A DNA stretch of 13,780 nucleotides from Bryobacteraceae bacterium (GTDB lineage: Bacteria > Acidobacteriota > Terriglobia > Bryobacterales > Bryobacteraceae), in assembly GCA_029975915.1 (NCBI GenBank), contig JARKOC010000054.1, positions 1 to 13,780 on the forward strand. The letters are read 5' to 3'. Shown piece after piece: positions 12,699-13,780 of the stretch. A program made the position numbers and the translations under genes. The notes beneath the pieces were generated by a model. The model saw only the letters and a program-made list of their open reading frames with translations, made no database searches and had not been told where the DNA came from. Numbering within the stretch: position 1 is the stretch's first letter; each line of letters opens with the position of its first letter.

Positions 12699-13780
12699 AT
12701 GCTTACCCTCATCAACCGTCATCCAGCGCGCCAGCGCGCGCAACTCATAGCCGCAGGCATCTCTCTGACCCGCGGCACCACGCCCGTGCTTCATGAGGTG
12801 GACCTCGTGATCACTCCGTCCTCTCGCGTCGCGATCATTGGTGAGAATGGCCGAGGCAAATCCTCTCTTCTCCATGTGCTCACCGGAGCGGTCACACCCG
12901 ACAATGGCACTGTCCAACTGATCGGAACAGTCGGTATTGCCGAGCAAGAAATGGCGGCCGAGGAGAACCGAACTGTAGGACAAGTCGTTGCAGAAGCAAT
13001 CGCGGCCCCACTTGCAGCGCTCGTCGCGTTGGACGCTGCAGCGTCGGCGCTTACGCTCGGCGAGAGTGGCGCGGAAGACAGATACGCGGCTGCGCTAGAG
13101 ACGGCAGAGGCACTTGATGCCTGGGACGCTGAGCGGCGTGTGCAGATTGCGCTTGAAGCTCTCGGAGCGGAGACGGACCCAGCCCGTCAGCTCTCTGCGC
13201 TCTCCGTGGGTCAACGGTATCGAGTGCGTCTCGCCTGCCTTCTCGGCGCAGACCATGACTTCATCTTGTTGGATGAGCCAACCAACCATCTCGACCGTGA
13301 TGGGCTCGACTTCCTGACGTCCCAGCTCCGCTCCCGCAGCGGCGGGGTTGTCGTCGTCAGTCACGATCGTGCACTGCTACTCGATATTGCGGAAACGATA
13401 GTCGACCTCGACCCCACACCTGACGGACGACCGCGTATCTACGGGAACGGCTACACCGGGTATAGGGAAGGTCGCGCGGCCGAGCGCGAACGTTGGGAGC
13501 TGGAGTACGAGCGTCAGCAAACTGAGCACGCACGGCTGCAGGACAGCTTGAGCAGCGCGCAGAATCGGCTCGTTTCAGGGTGGCGTCCAGAGAAGGGCAC
13601 GAACAAGCACGGCCGAGCTACCCGCGCCGGTGGCCTGGTCCAGAGCGTGCACCGGCGACAGGAGGCCCTACGAGCGCACGCCATTACGGTTCCAGAGCCG
13701 CCGCAGGTGTTCCGATTTCCCGATCTGGTGACACGAACCGGCGCCATCTTGCTCCGCGCGGACGACGTCAGCGTTGTGGG
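12699..13780 (+). CDS. ABC-F ribosome-protection ATPase, N-terminal 360 codons (runs off the window)
   Basis: The start is ATG 12699 with GAAGGA five bases upstream. The first ATPase domain is complete: Walker A IIGENGRGKSS (46-56), signature LSVGQ (168-172), Walker B ILLDEPTNHLD (189-199) and switch His222 in VVSHDR. After it comes the long helical linker typical of ABC-F proteins, with the tip segment SGWRPEKGTNKHGRATRAGG. The second ATPase domain lies beyond the window. No membrane segment is seen. The linker resembles actinomycete macrolide/lincosamide self-resistance factors of the TlrC/OleB kind, which enter the ribosomal E site and dislodge antibiotics. Resistance is inferred from this and from the leader peptide upstream; housekeeping ABC-F proteins such as EttA usually lack such leaders. 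Confidence 0.92.
   Translation, partial: MLTLINRHPARQRAQLIAAGISLTRGTTPVLHEVDLVITPSSRVAIIGENGRGKSSLLHVLTGAVTPDNGTVQLIGTVGIAEQEMAAEENRTVGQVVAEAIAAPLAALVALDAAASALTLGESGAEDRYAAALETAEALDAWDAERRVQIALEALGAETDPARQLSALSVGQRYRVRLACLLGADHDFILLDEPTNHLDRDGLDFLTSQLRSRSGGVVVVSHDRALLLDIAETIVDLDPTPDGRPRIYGNGYTGYREGRAAERERWELEYERQQTEHARLQDSLSSAQNRLVSGWRPEKGTNKHGRATRAGGLVQSVHRRQEALRAHAITVPEPPQVFRFPDLVTRTGAILLRADDVSVV

Noticed and set aside
12393..12983. Minus-strand 196-codon frame covering the ABC-F leader and N-terminus
   Set aside because: Antisense to the Walker A region of the ABC-F protein; composition is irregular, no domain is seen, and it contradicts the leader-peptide layout.
1..13780. CRISPR arrays, tRNA or rRNA genes, insertion-sequence ends
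   Set aside because: I found no regularly spaced repeats, cloverleaf with CCA-type end, rRNA-like sequence or transposase with terminal repeats in the window.

Overview
The window is high-GC actinobacterial DNA. Codon choice, GTG and TTG starts, and the style of the relaxase and the ABC-F protein suggest a Microbacteriaceae-like host; this is inference, as no rRNA or other marker gene is present. The left end holds the last codons of a GatB/YqeY-type housekeeping protein. Next come two short reading frames that look like worn fragments, the second being the double helix-turn-helix tail of a serine recombinase. This is what the scarred edge of an integrated element would look like.

From about 930 to 4814 there is a plus-strand block of five tightly packed genes: an unrecognised 260-residue protein, an XRE/ImmA-IrrE metallopeptidase regulator, a TIR protein (ThsB), a two-helix membrane macro-domain protein (ThsA), and a HIT-family nucleotide hydrolase. 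The TIR plus TM-macro pair has the layout of a type II Thoeris anti-phage system. The HIT gene overlaps thsA by 4 bases and may be a third, signal-handling component. Palindromes sharing a TGAC half-site bracket the likely promoter of the block.

Converging on it from the right (6672 down to 4899) is a minus-strand operon of three overlapping genes: a 55-codon peptide, an MvdD/graspetide-type ATP-grasp ligase, and a three-helix membrane protein. The small peptide gene has its stop fused to the TTG start of the ligase and is a candidate RiPP precursor. The 295 bases upstream of it have no convincing gene but hold three palindromes.

The centre (7477-11025, minus) is a full MobF/TraA-type conjugative relaxase-helicase, with a small two-helix membrane protein downstream and a 280-base repeat-bearing region upstream that is the natural place for an oriT. 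Transcribed away from it is a C5-cytosine DNA methyltransferase (11307-12425). Wholly inside that gene, in the +1 frame, lies a 146-residue ORF with its own ribosome binding site and strong coding bias: a nested gene over the variable part of the methyltransferase.

The right end is the first 360 codons of an ABC-F antibiotic-resistance ATPase. It is preceded by what looks like a leaderless six-codon leader peptide and hairpins, the usual layout of drug-sensing attenuation. Overall this reads as an integrative conjugative or mobilizable element carrying anti-phage defence, a probable peptide-modification cluster, a methyltransferase, and (inside or next to it) a ribosome-protection gene.
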